The notes beneath the pieces are model-generated. The model was not told where the DNA came from, made no database searches, and saw nothing but the letters and a program-made list of their open reading frames with translations. From Niallia alba (lineage in GTDB: Bacteria; Bacillota; Bacilli; Bacillales; Cytobacillaceae), in the NCBI RefSeq assembly GCF_012933555.1, contig NZ_JABBPK010000001.1, forward strand, positions 1,280,001-1,344,000: DNA of 64,000 nt, in the 5' to 3' direction. Below are positions 34,942 through 43,686 of this stretch, piece by piece. Position numbers and translations under genes: made by a program. Within the stretch, counting starts at the first letter, position 1; each line of letters begins with the position of its first letter.

Positions 34942-36555
34942 ATGATTAATAATTGGGAGAGTTTCGAAATCAACTATTGTCGTATAGAACGATTATATGA
35001 CAGGAAGATAGAAAGAGTATTATCGACTAGTTATCTATTTATTTATATTAATAGTGGGGAAGGCTTATTGTCTATTGACATAGAGAAATTTCTATTCCGT
35101 AAAGGAGATCTGCTATTTATTCCAGCAGAATGCACGTATCATCTTCAGTTTAAAAATACTTGCTGTATAGATTATTATTTTCTGCAATTTCAAGTGTATC
35201 AAGCGAGGGAGATAAGCATAGATACCTATAAGAAAGTAAAGTTAAAAAAAGAAAATAACTTTCTCCAATCATTTGTGTTACAGCCAGTTGATAAGATTCC
35301 AACGTTGTTGGATGAACTGTTAGCGTTAGAACGTGATAAGCTAACGAACAATCACTTTCTTAAACAGGCAAAAATAGCGATGATTTTTCATTATTTTATG
35401 AGCAATCAACAGCAAACTGCTCCTAAAGATACGATGCTTGCAATTGAAGAGACAAAAAAGTATCTGGAAAATCATTATCATGAGACCATCTCTACCGCTT
35501 TATTGGCAAAGAAAGTAGGATTAAGTCCAAAATATTACTCACAGCTTTTTAAAAAAGAGTATGGGATTGGCGTACAAGATTTTCTTACAGAAATTCGTAT
35601 AGGAAAGGCAAAGGAATTACTAGTTAAAACATCCAACAGTTTACGGGTAATTGCTACAAGTGTTGGCTATGCCGATGAATTTTATCTAAGCCGAGTATTT
35701 AAAAAGATAGTAGGCATTCCTCCAACCAATTACAGAAAAAAACGGGAGCTGAAGATTGCCTCTTATGATTTTTCAACAACAGGACATTTACTTGCCCTAC
35801 ATATTATCCCATATGCAGCCCCTCTTCATCCTAAATGGACTCGTTACTATTACCAATTTTTTCATGATGATATTCTTGTTCATTTAAATGCCTACAAGAT
35901 TCATTCACAATGGGAAAGTAATATACAGAAACTGTCTGAAGAGAAACCGGATAAAATAATAGCGAAGGATGATATATCAGATAAAGAGAAGCAAGCACTT
36001 GAAAAAATTGCACCGGTCTACTATTATCATGTCCAAAATTGCAGCTGGAAAAGTCAATTGTTGGAGATTGCTTCCTATATTCATTGTGAAATGGATGCAG
36101 AATACTTCCTAAAAGTATATGAAAATAAGGTGAACGAAACGAAAAAACTACTGCAGGAACAATTAGAGAAAGAGACAGTGTTGGTAGTAAGTATATTTAA
36201 AAATACACTAGTACTAAATCGTTCTAGAACAGCTATCGATCTCGTTTATCAAGATTTAGGATTTTCCTCGGCACAACCTAAAGAAGATATCCAATTAAAT
36301 GAAACCATTTCACTTTCCTATTTAGTAAGCCTAAATCCTACTTATTTGTTTTTAAATATTCGACAGGATATTGACACAATTGGCTTTTGGGAAAAACTTA
36401 AATGTTCAAAGGAATGGAATCGAATAAAAGCAGTAAAAAGTAAAAAGGTTGCTTTTATCCAGTCAGATCCCTGGAATGAGTACTCAGCAAGCTCGCATTT
36501 AAGAGTACTTCACAATATCCAAGAGTTAATGGTGGAAAAAGTACAAGCAAATTAG
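34942..36555 (+). CDS. btr: AraC-family regulator fused to a siderophore-binding domain (Btr-like)
   Basis: A 537-residue activator: N-terminal cupin-like AraC domain (1-150), a double HTH (about 170-275; STALLAKKVGLSPKYYSQLFKKEYG and IATSVGYADEFYLSRVFKK) and a C-terminal periplasmic-binding-protein domain (about 280-537) that in B. subtilis Btr (YbbB) binds ferri-bacillibactin and activates feuABC. The frame opens at TTG 34900, but AGAGAGG is placed for the ATG at 34942. Its feuA-like target lies 104 bases downstream. Confidence 0.87.
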   Translation: MINNWESFEINYCRIERLYDRKIERVLSTSYLFIYINSGEGLLSIDIEKFLFRKGDLLFIPAECTYHLQFKNTCCIDYYFLQFQVYQAREISIDTYKKVKLKKENNFLQSFVLQPVDKIPTLLDELLALERDKLTNNHFLKQAKIAMIFHYFMSNQQQTAPKDTMLAIEETKKYLENHYHETISTALLAKKVGLSPKYYSQLFKKEYGIGVQDFLTEIRIGKAKELLVKTSNSLRVIATSVGYADEFYLSRVFKKIVGIPPTNYRKKRELKIASYDFSTTGHLLALHIIPYAAPLHPKWTRYYYQFFHDDILVHLNAYKIHSQWESNIQKLSEEKPDKIIAKDDISDKEKQALEKIAPVYYYHVQNCSWKSQLLEIASYIHCEMDAEYFLKVYENKVNETKKLLQEQLEKETVLVVSIFKNTLVLNRSRTAIDLVYQDLGFSSAQPKEDIQLNETISLSYLVSLNPTYLFLNIRQDIDTIGFWEKLKCSKEWNRIKAVKSKKVAFIQSDPWNEYSASSHLRVLHNIQELMVEKVQAN

Positions 36556-36603
36556 CGGAAATTATCCATGTCTTTCTTGAAGTATTTTTCAGTATAATCC
36601 TAA

Positions 36604-36622
36604 TTGATAAAGGTTATCAATA
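36604..36622 (+). promoter_or_regulatory. Fur box / Btr region upstream of feuA
   Basis: TTGATAAAGGTTATCAATA, with TATCAATTA following, matches the Fur 7-1-7 pattern with minor changes. The extra inverted ATTGATA/TATCAAT copies suggest overlapping sites. Confidence 0.65.
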
Positions 36623-36658
36623 TCAATTAGGATTACATATAGAAAGGAAAGAAAGTAT

Positions 36659-37615
36659 ATGAAAAAGAATTTATTCTTTATCTTCTTGGCAGCTGTTTTA
36701 CTATTAACAGCATGTGGTGAAAAAGAGGAAAAAAGTACAACTTCAGCTATAAAAGATAATAAAGACGAAGAACAAAGCACGACTCAAGAGGTTACCTATT
36801 TAGGTGAAAAATATGAATTACCTGCAAAAATAGAAACAATCGTAACAGCAAGCCAAGAGGCAATGGAAGATGCGGCAATACTTGGCATTAAACCAGCAGG
36901 TGCTATTGCAACAGCTGGAAAATTTCCTGCTTATTTAGGAGATTCTATGTCAGAAGCTGAGCAAATTGGGGAAAAAACACAGCCTAGTGTAGAAAAACTA
37001 TTGCAATTAAAACCAGATGTTATTCTAGGTACAAGCAAATTTCAACCAGAAGTGGCAGAAAGCTTAAATAAAGTTGCAACAATGATTCCTGTGTCTCATA
37101 TTTCAACAAACTGGAAAGATAATCTTCTCTTATTAGGTCAATTATCCAATGAAAAAGACAAAGCAGAGTCAATCATAGCTGATTATGAAAAAAATGTTAC
37201 GGAAGCAAAAGATGAACTTCAAGCAGATCTTTCTGGGAAAAAGGTAGTAATGCTCAGATTGCGAGGAGGAAGTTTATATATTTATCCTGAATCTGTCTAT
37301 TTTAATCCTGTTCTATATACGGATCTTGGACTAGATGTTCCAGAAGAAGTGAAAGCAGCAAAAGCACAAGAAATGATTTCATTAGAAAAATTAGCTGAAA
37401 TGAATCCAGATTATTTATTTATCCAATTCGAAGAATCGGAAAATGCCGACAGTCCAACAGCGTTAGCTGATTTGGAGAATAATTCTATTTGGAAAAGTTT
37501 AGATGCAGTTAAAAATAAGCAAGTGTATGAAAATGTAGTTGATCCATTGGCAGCAGGGGGAACAGCATGGAGTAAAACAACTTTCTTAGCAGCTTTTACA
37601 GATATATTCAAGTAA
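36659..37615 (+). CDS. feuA: Ferri-siderophore substrate-binding lipoprotein (FeuA-like)
   Basis: A 318-residue lipoprotein with signal peptide and lipobox LTAC (lipidated Cys19), a Lys/Glu/Ser-rich linker to about residue 45, and a class III binding-protein fold with the long backbone helix near 170. It delivers a siderophore to the FeuBC permease. No ATPase gene is present in this cluster; B. subtilis FeuABC uses the separately encoded YusV. A strong terminator follows, so feuBC may rely on readthrough or their own promoter. Confidence 0.88.
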   Translation: MKKNLFFIFLAAVLLLTACGEKEEKSTTSAIKDNKDEEQSTTQEVTYLGEKYELPAKIETIVTASQEAMEDAAILGIKPAGAIATAGKFPAYLGDSMSEAEQIGEKTQPSVEKLLQLKPDVILGTSKFQPEVAESLNKVATMIPVSHISTNWKDNLLLLGQLSNEKDKAESIIADYEKNVTEAKDELQADLSGKKVVMLRLRGGSLYIYPESVYFNPVLYTDLGLDVPEEVKAAKAQEMISLEKLAEMNPDYLFIQFEESENADSPTALADLENNSIWKSLDAVKNKQVYENVVDPLAAGGTAWSKTTFLAAFTDIFK

Positions 37616-37646
37616 GAAAGGTAACAAAGACTGAAGGAGCACTAAT

Positions 37647-37686
37647 CCCCACCTAACTTTCTTAACATTTAGGTGGGGGCTTTTTT
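37647..37686 (+). terminator. Terminator between feuA and feuB
   Basis: CCCCACCTAA / TTAGGTGGGG and a run of T. It would make feuA transcript more abundant than feuBC. Confidence 0.85.
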
Positions 37687-37708
37687 CTGTTAATTTGTCC
37701 CACACTTA

Positions 37709-37838
37709 ACGGGCAGTAAGACTCCCCCCTCAAGCTTATGAGGATACGAGGAAGATAGGTGGGAGATCAACTGTCCGTAAAGGTCCGATTGGTTCAACTA
37801 ACCATCAGTGGGGGAGGAAAGAAACCCCCCACTGATGG
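37709..37838 (+). mobile_element. IS200/IS605-type right-end remnant, structured
   Basis: No coding capacity. ACGGGCAGT (37709) pairs with ACTGTCCGT (37770); inside, CTCCCCCCT/AGGTGGGAG and CCTCA/TGAGG nest. Next come GGTT/AACC and a long hairpin CATCAGTGGGGG / CCCCCACTGATG (37803-37837). This succession is like the right ends, omega RNA included, of IS200/IS605 elements as I remember them. No TnpA or TnpB gene is near. A partial relative lies at 59003-59110. It fills most of the 306-bp gap between feuA and feuB. Confidence 0.5.
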
Positions 37839-37922
37839 AAGTTTCACTTTATAAAGACATCGAAAAAAATTATTCATTCAACGATTTAGGCATTTTATTC
37901 ACTAGGTTAGGTGAGGGGAAAC

Positions 37923-38936
37923 ATGGATCGAGAGAAAGTACGCGCTTATGCAATTATATATAGTTCACCTTTTTTAAGTATAGTAGTAATTCTTTTATCT
38001 ATTTCTCTGGGGACAATGAATATCTCATTTAATGAAATATATAACGCTTTTTTTCACTATGATGCAGAGAATGTCGAGCAAATCATTATTCGTACAGCAA
38101 GATTTCCAAGAGCGGTAGGAACTTTATTAATAGGTGGTCTTTTAGCAATGTCAGGAGCTTTGATGCAAGGGATGACAAGAAATTATTTAGCATCTCCATC
38201 TATAATGGGTGTCTCAGATGGAGCGGCATTTATGATAACGTTAGCTTTTGTATTTTTTCCAAGCATCAGTTCACTGCAAATGGTTGCTGTGTCTTTTCTT
38301 GGATCCTCCTTAGGTGTATTTCTTGTCTTAGGTCTTGCGTCCATAGTGAAGAATGGTTTTTCCCCTTTAAGACTTGCGATTATTGGCACGGTTTTTGGTT
38401 CCTTTTTAAGCAGTTTATCTTCTGCGCTTGCCTCCTATTTTCAAGTATCTCAAAATATGAGCTTTTGGTATAATGCACGCTTGCATCAGCTTAATAATGA
38501 ATTATTGCTGCTATGCTTTCCTTTAGCAATTGTTGGTATTATTTTGGCATTATCTCTTTCCAAATCAATTGCTATTTTATCTTTAGGAAAAGAAATTGCT
38601 ACATCCCTAGGCCAAAAAACATTAATTATCCAACTATTAACGATGGTAGCTGTAGTGATAATGACAGGCATTTCTGTTTCATTAGCAGGGAAAATTGGCT
38701 TTGTTGGCTTAATAATTCCCCATATTACACGAATGATTGTTGGGGTAGATTATAAAAAAATTATTCCTTGCTCTGGAATATTAGGTGCTCTATTTCTGGT
38801 TATTTGTGATACTTTCAGTCGATTCATCAATTACCCCTTTGAATCACCAATTGGAATCGTAACAGCATTTATAGGTGTTCCTTTCTTCTTGTATTTAATA
38901 AAAACAAAGGGAGGAGGGAATATGCAACGTGGATAA
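37923..38936 (+). CDS. feuB: Ferri-siderophore ABC permease FeuB
   Basis: A 337-residue FecCD-family permease with about nine helices. It contains GALMQGMTRNYLASPSIMGV and ends FINYPFESPIGIVTAFIGV-type sequence that I recognise from B. subtilis FeuB. ATG 37923 follows GTGAGGGG; a GTG at 37911 is an alternative. It overlaps feuC by 8 bases. Its function depends on FeuA and an ATPase encoded elsewhere. Confidence 0.9.
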   Translation: MDREKVRAYAIIYSSPFLSIVVILLSISLGTMNISFNEIYNAFFHYDAENVEQIIIRTARFPRAVGTLLIGGLLAMSGALMQGMTRNYLASPSIMGVSDGAAFMITLAFVFFPSISSLQMVAVSFLGSSLGVFLVLGLASIVKNGFSPLRLAIIGTVFGSFLSSLSSALASYFQVSQNMSFWYNARLHQLNNELLLLCFPLAIVGIILALSLSKSIAILSLGKEIATSLGQKTLIIQLLTMVAVVIMTGISVSLAGKIGFVGLIIPHITRMIVGVDYKKIIPCSGILGALFLVICDTFSRFINYPFESPIGIVTAFIGVPFFLYLIKTKGGGNMQRG

Positions 38937-39954
38937 AGAGAAAAAAAGAACCTATTTATCACTTTATATATTGAGTGGTTTAATCATATTAGTTATTTTT
39001 ATTAGTTTATCTAAGGGCGAATATATTCTATCATTTCAAGAGTTAGTAAGGAGTATTTTCCGATATCATCCTAATAGTGATACCGATTTGGTGGTATTTG
39101 AGTTTCGCTTGCCAAGAATCATTTTAGCGATTTTAGTTGGCTTTGGATTAGGAATAGCAGGTTCTATTATGCAGAGTATAACAAAAAATGGACTCGCTGA
39201 TCCTGGTATTTTGGGCATTAACAGTGGAGCTGGTGCTGCGATTGTTGCCTATATGTTTTTCTTTCAAGGATTGCTAAACATAAATAAGAATAGCTTGTGG
39301 ATTATTTTAACCACACCGCTTATTGGGTTACTTGGCGGGTTTATTGCAGCTTTTATCCTTTTCTTATTGGCAAAGGAGAGAGAAAGACTTGATTCACAAA
39401 AGCTCATTTTAACGGGGATAGCGATAAATTCTGGCTTCGGTTCTTTATCGATGTATATGTCTTTAAAAATGAAAGCACAAGACTTTGAAATGGCAACAGT
39501 ATGGTTAAATGGGAGTATTTATAATGCGAACTGGCTATTTATTCTGTCTATCTTGCCATGGTTTATACTAATCATTCCACTTATTATTCGTAAAGCATAT
39601 TCCCTTGACTTATTTCAGTTGCAGGAACCAGTAATGATTGGGCTTGGAGTAAAAGTAGAAAATGAAAAATGGTTGTTGCTATTAAGTGCTGTTGGCCTCA
39701 TTGGAGCATGTGTTTCTGTTTCTGGAAGCATTGGATTTATAGGGTTAATGGCTCCCCATATGGCAAGACTTCTTGTTGGTTTAAAACATCGTAATTCTCT
39801 TATTGTTTGTGGATTGCTTGGTAGTTTCTTTATGCTAATTGCAGATTTTATCGGCAGAACTATTGTAGCACCTGCAGAAATTTCAGCTGGAATTATACTA
39901 AGCATTCTTGGAGCACCATATTTTGTTTATTTGTTAGTAAAAGCAAGAGTGTAG
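38929..39954 (+). CDS. feuC: Ferri-siderophore ABC permease FeuC
   Basis: A 341-residue second FecCD permease with GLGIAGSIMQSITKNGLADP and GILGINSGAGAAIVAYM, matching FeuC. The GTG start lies inside the end of feuB after GGAGGAGGG. FeuB and FeuC form the membrane heterodimer. Confidence 0.9.
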   Translation: MDKEKKRTYLSLYILSGLIILVIFISLSKGEYILSFQELVRSIFRYHPNSDTDLVVFEFRLPRIILAILVGFGLGIAGSIMQSITKNGLADPGILGINSGAGAAIVAYMFFFQGLLNINKNSLWIILTTPLIGLLGGFIAAFILFLLAKERERLDSQKLILTGIAINSGFGSLSMYMSLKMKAQDFEMATVWLNGSIYNANWLFILSILPWFILIIPLIIRKAYSLDLFQLQEPVMIGLGVKVENEKWLLLLSAVGLIGACVSVSGSIGFIGLMAPHMARLLVGLKHRNSLIVCGLLGSFFMLIADFIGRTIVAPAEISAGIILSILGAPYFVYLLVKARV

Positions 39955-39999
39955 TTATGTGATGATAGAAGGATATTAATAGGAAGTAGGAAGAAGTAG

Positions 40000-40731
40000 A
40001 TGGAGGGAAAGTTAGTGGAGGCACATATACAGACGCGATCTTTGAGTATATACATGCCTCCTTCTTATAATAATTCAGTAAGAAATTATCCTGTAATTTA
40101 TGTACAAGATGGAGGATCTCTCTTTCATTCTGTTTTAAGTGAATTAGAAGAATTATTCTCTTTTGGACTAGTAGAGGAAGTAATGATAGTGGGAATTGAA
40201 CCAATGGATCGGCTTGATGAATATACGCCATGGTTTTCACCTAGTATTAGTTCTGCTTTTCCGCCTTTTAAGGGAGAAGGAAGAGAATATTTAACTTTTA
40301 TTAGCCAAAACATCAAACCGTATATTGATAGGCACTTTCGTACGAAAACAGATCGCCAACATACAGGAATGATGGGAGCCTCCTTAGGTGGATTAATTTC
40401 AGTATACGCTATGTATGAATTCGCCGATTATTTTTCGAAATTTGGGATTATCTCCCCGTCATTATGGTATCCGAATATCCTTTCATTTGTACAAAAAAAT
40501 AAGGTTGGGAAGGAAAATCGTGTTTTTTTATATGTTGGAGAGGAAGAGGGGAAGAGAAAGAACAATATCCAAAGAGAGATGGTTAATAATGTTCTCGTTG
40601 CAAACAAAATATTTTTAAGAAAACTGTCAAAGGACAACTATCAATTTGTTCTTGGAAAAAATGCGGATCACCAAAAAAAGTATTTTGTTCATCAATTTTT
40701 AAATGGAGTAAAATGGTTATATCCTAAATAA
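40000..40731 (+). CDS. Esterase of the Fes/YbbA type, end of the feu operon
   Basis: A 243-residue alpha/beta hydrolase. The nucleophile is in GASLGG (near residue 131), with VIYVQDGGSLF near 33, acidic GEEEG near 185 and His in NADHQKKYFVH near the end. B. subtilis has the enterochelin-esterase-like YbbA in the same operon, and this is probably its counterpart. It starts 45 bases after feuC. With the gene at 34000, the locus encodes two different siderophore esterases, possibly for two siderophores. Confidence 0.8.
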   Translation: MEGKLVEAHIQTRSLSIYMPPSYNNSVRNYPVIYVQDGGSLFHSVLSELEELFSFGLVEEVMIVGIEPMDRLDEYTPWFSPSISSAFPPFKGEGREYLTFISQNIKPYIDRHFRTKTDRQHTGMMGASLGGLISVYAMYEFADYFSKFGIISPSLWYPNILSFVQKNKVGKENRVFLYVGEEEGKRKNNIQREMVNNVLVANKIFLRKLSKDNYQFVLGKNADHQKKYFVHQFLNGVKWLYPK

Positions 40732-40735
40732 AGCA

Positions 40736-40757
40736 AGCCCTCCTAAAATAGGAGGGC
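40736..40757. terminator. Hairpin between convergent esterase and SASP genes
   Basis: AGCCCTCC / GGAGGGCT with a 7-base loop; short T stretches on both sides. Likely a shared terminator. Confidence 0.7.
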
Positions 40758-40781
40758 TCTAGCCATTATATAAAATTTTTA

Positions 40782-40985
40782 TTAACCTTGATATCCACCT
40801 AGTTGCTTTTCAGCCATTTGTACTAAGCGTTTTGTGATTTCTCCACCAACAGATCCGTTAGCGCGAGAAGTAGTTTCTGCACCTAGGTTAACACCAAACT
40901 CAGATGCAATTTCGTATTTCATTTGATCTAGAGCTTGAGATACTCCTGGTACTAAAAGTTGATTTGAAGAATTGTTGTTTGCCAT
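40782..40985 (-). CDS. Alpha/beta-type small acid-soluble spore protein
   Basis: A 67-residue SASP with the GPR protease site YEIASEFGV, the [22 protein letters not shown] core and a Gly-rich tail. These proteins coat forespore DNA and protect it. The frame runs on to 41066, but AAGGAG and conserved [11 protein letters not shown] place the start at 40985. It differs from the SASP at 51149 at only a few positions. Expression is expected under sigma-G; I see no clean promoter. Confidence 0.95.
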   Translation of the reverse strand: MANNNSSNQLLVPGVSQALDQMKYEIASEFGVNLGAETTSRANGSVGGEITKRLVQMAEKQLGGYQG

Positions 40986-41306
40986 TGTGTTCCAGCTCCT
41001 TCTAGTTGTTTTTTTGGTTGGGTTATCTGGAATTGCACCAGTTTGTAAGAAATCTCTTACTACCACTAGGTATAACCCAATGTAATAGAATGTATTGTTT
41101 GCTGCGTTTTGTACCTTGTTTGTTGCTTGTACTCTTATTATGGTTGGTTTTCACTATCTTATTCCTTTAAAAAAACAGGTAATTAATTCCTTTTGTAACT
41201 ATTGGATAGATTCTTTATTCCATACAGAAACTAAAGATAGTGATCAGGTAAACGTCAGTCATGAAAGTAGACTGACGTTAAAGCGGAATAAGAGGGAGGA
41301 AATAAA
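40986..41306. other. 321-bp intergenic region with one perfect inverted repeat
   Basis: Contains two overlapping hydrophobic frames from 41089 and 41095 without ribosome sites, which I do not call. AACGTCAGTC / GACTGACGTT (41251-41279) is a perfect 10-bp inverted repeat with a 9-base loop, 28 bases before the zinc-ribbon gene, possibly an operator or a leader hairpin. Confidence 0.5.
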
Positions 41307-41549
41307 TTGGGTTCGATATGTCCTATTTGTAACGGATTGGAAAAATTAGAAAGTGTTTGTTCCAAATGTGGAAATCAAGTCGAAGATAAGGGCAGAGTAA
41401 TGGATTATTATGATGATTATAGTGCCTATATGCCAATTGATCAAATGAAGCTTGAAGATGGCTATCCGGATTTATCTGCACATCTATGTCCTCATCTTGT
41501 GCAGTGTCAACAATGTGGACAGGAAGAGGTATTGTTTATAAAGGAATAG
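41307..41549 (+). CDS. Small zinc-ribbon protein, function unknown
   Basis: An 80-residue protein with four Cys pairs or singles: CPIC, CSKC, CPH and CQQC. This looks like one or two zinc ribbons around a central acidic segment (DYYDDYSAYMPIDQMKLEDGYPD). The TTG start lies 7 bases after GAGGGAGG. Similar small proteins occur across Bacillus near spore genes as I recall, but I know no function. Confidence 0.75.
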   Translation: MGSICPICNGLEKLESVCSKCGNQVEDKGRVMDYYDDYSAYMPIDQMKLEDGYPDLSAHLCPHLVQCQQCGQEEVLFIKE

Positions 41550-41585
41550 GAAGTAATAGAAACAATTTCCACAGCAATGAATAAA

Positions 41586-41663
41586 AAGCTTACCATGCCT
41601 TAGCAAGGTAAGCTTAAACTATAGACACAAACCGAATTTTAGAAATAGAGGTTTGTCTATAGT
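41586..41663 (+). terminator. Two tandem hairpins after the zinc-ribbon gene
   Basis: AAGCTTACC / GGTAAGCTT (41586-41615), then ACTATAGACACAAACC / GGTTTGTCTATAGT (41618-41663). The second stem resembles sequence near 8590-8620. Confidence 0.65.
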
Positions 41664-41692
41664 ATATTTATTAGTCTCTTTGAATAGGGCTG

Positions 41693-41815
41693 TTGCTTTC
41701 CGCTCCAGGGGTTCGCTTTCCGTGGGGCTCGCGCTGAGCCGCTTCGGCTTACAGCCTGCAGGGTCTAAGCTGTCTCGCTAATCCCACAGGAGTCTCACCC
41801 CTTCCACTCCAAGCA
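41693..41815 (+). repeat. Variant repeat with different arms (variant A)
   Basis: Shares the inner part of the core (GCTTTCCGTGGGGCTCGCGC, CTGCAGGGTCT, CTCGCTAATCCCACAGGAGT), but the arms are TTGCTTTCCGCTCCAGGGG and CCCCTTCCACTCCAAGCAA instead of the GCAGCCGGAATACAC type. The arms still pair imperfectly with each other. Confidence 0.8.
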
Positions 41816-41865
41816 ACGTATGAAAATTCCATTTACTTTTCAAAAATCTTTTGGCGAAAAACTAA

Positions 41866-42431
41866 GAGGCTGGGACAAAACTAAATAGCCAATCTGTAAA
41901 GACGAACAATCTCTAATTTATCTCTTAAATAAAGGTTTCTTTTATACAATGGTTATTTATGTTTTTAAATATAGTCAAGTGTAAAAACTAATTCGTTCCA
42001 TTGCGCTACAGAAACTCGCTTTCCGCGGGGAGCAACCTAAGCCTCCTCGGCTAAAGCCTGTGGGGTCTTAGGTTTTGCTCTACTTCCCGCAGGAGTCGAG
42101 TGTCTTCCGCTCCATTCCACTCCGTTTTTAAAGGCAATACCCTAAAAAATATTGTTTTTTTAGAAAAAATGAATTAGTAGGAAATATGGAGCAGCCTGAA
42201 TACACGTAGACTCCTATGGGAGCTGCGAGAAAGTCCGAGACCCTGCAGGCCAGAGGCCGAAGCGGCTCGGCGCTCGCCCCATGGAAAGCGAAGTGTATTC
42301 AGGCTGCGGATATTAACACTAACTGTACTGAAACAACCTTTTATAAAACTAATAAAACCCGAACAACCATTTAGGATTCTTTGATAGTTGTTCGGGTTTA
42401 TCTATGGCTGGAATACTTATGTCCCAGCCTT
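41866..42431 (-). repeat. Composite structured repeat, copy 3 (inverted, with an extra variant inside)
   Basis: Ends GAGGCTGGGACAAAA (41866) and TTATGTCCCAGCC (to 42431). In reverse orientation it carries the core 42191-42307 with CCTGAAT/ATTCAGG arms and the outer hairpin CCCGAACAACTAT / ATGGTTGTTCGGG. A second module (variant B, about 41997-42122; TCGCTTTCCGCGGGGAGC to CCCGCAGGAGTCGAGTG) is inserted in the wing. With variant A it fills the 900-bp gap between the zinc-ribbon gene and msmX. Confidence 0.85.
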
Positions 42432-42453
42432 TTAAATTATAATTGATTTTTTA

Positions 42454-43551
42454 TTAGCGAATGCGAAGTTCTGTTTCTTTGTCAAAGAAGTGACCTTTAT
42501 TCATATCAAACGCCAATTTTACCGTTTGACCAGCTTGAAGGTCTGCTCTTGAATCTAAGCGAGCAACAAATTCTTTGTCGGAAAGAGTAGAGTATACAAG
42601 GCTTTCTGCACCTGTTAATTCAAATACTTCTACTTTTGCATCAAAACTTGTGTTTTCTGAACTGCTTAAGAATACTAGTTCATCATGAATATCCTCTGGG
42701 CGAACACCGAAGATAACTTCTTTGCCAATATAATTTTGTTCACGTAATGTTTTTAATTTTCCTTCTGGAATGATGAAAGAAGTATTACCAATAACTAATT
42801 TATTGTCCACTACTTTTCCTTCAAAGAAGTTCATTGCTGGTGAACCGATGAATCCGCCTACGAAAACATTTTCCGGTTTTTCATATACTTCTTTTGGAGC
42901 ACCAACTTGTTGGATAATACCATCTTTCATAACTACTAGTCTTGTAGCCATTGTCATTGCTTCTGTTTGGTCATGGGTTACATAAATAGTAGTAGTTTGT
43001 AGTCTTTGGTGCAATTTAGAAATTTCAGCACGCATTTGAACACGTAATTTAGCATCTAAGTTTGATAATGGTTCATCCATTAAGAATACTTTTGCATCAC
43101 GAACGATGGCACGACCAAGTGCAACCCTTTGACGTTGTCCACCAGATAACGCTTTTGGTTTTCTCTTTAAATATTCTTCTAATCCTAGAATTCTTGCAGC
43201 ATTATTTACTCTTTCTTCAATTTCCGCTTTAGGAAATTTACGAAGTTTTAAACCAAATGCCATATTATCATAAACAGTCATATGTGGATATAATGCGTAG
43301 TTTTGGAAAACCATCGCGATATCACGATCTTTTGGTGCAACATCGTTAACACGTAAATCATCAATAAAGAAATCACCTTTTGAAATATCTTCAAGGCCTG
43401 CAATCATACGAAGAGTTGTAGATTTACCGCAACCAGAAGGACCAACAAATACGATAAATTCTTTATCTTGAATGTGTAAATTAAAATCTCTAACTGCTTC
43501 TACTTTTTCATCATATATTTTATAAATATTCTTTAACACTAATTCTGCCAT
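42454..43551 (-). CDS. msmX: MsmX-like multi-sugar ABC importer ATPase
   Basis: A 365-residue CUT1-type ATPase: Walker [11 protein letters not shown]-loop [16 protein letters not shown], signature [16 protein letters not shown], Walker [14 protein letters not shown] and a C-terminal OB/MalK regulatory domain (about 240-365). It closely resembles B. subtilis MsmX, the ATPase shared by several sugar importers. No permease or binding protein genes are nearby, in line with that. A perfect cre site lies upstream. Confidence 0.92.
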   Translation of the reverse strand: MAELVLKNIYKIYDEKVEAVRDFNLHIQDKEFIVFVGPSGCGKSTTLRMIAGLEDISKGDFFIDDLRVNDVAPKDRDIAMVFQNYALYPHMTVYDNMAFGLKLRKFPKAEIEERVNNAARILGLEEYLKRKPKALSGGQRQRVALGRAIVRDAKVFLMDEPLSNLDAKLRVQMRAEISKLHQRLQTTTIYVTHDQTEAMTMATRLVVMKDGIIQQVGAPKEVYEKPENVFVGGFIGSPAMNFFEGKVVDNKLVIGNTSFIIPEGKLKTLREQNYIGKEVIFGVRPEDIHDELVFLSSSENTSFDAKVEVFELTGAESLVYSTLSDKEFVARLDSRADLQAGQTVKLAFDMNKGHFFDKETELRIR

Positions 43552-43595
43552 TTTGTTCTTCCCCCTACTATTTGATAGTTATACTTTATCATTTT

Positions 43596-43609
43596 TGATA
43601 CCGTTTTCA
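43596..43609 (-). promoter_or_regulatory. cre site (CcpA) upstream of msmX
   Basis: Read on the minus strand, TGAAAACGGTATCA matches the consensus TGWNANCGNTNWCA at every position. It lies 45 bases before the start, where CcpA binding would act on transcription in response to glucose. Confidence 0.75.
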
Positions 43610-43686
43610 AATCGGCGAAATGCATGAAAAACGCTTACAAAGTTTTGAGCAAAATGCCTAACTACTTGTATCATAAGGGGGGAATC

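Noticed and set aside
41095-41349. 84-codon ORF with a hydrophobic N-terminus, and a 26-codon hydrophobic frame from 41089
   Set aside because: No ribosome site for either; the larger one runs into the well-supported zinc-ribbon gene in another frame and spans a perfect hairpin.
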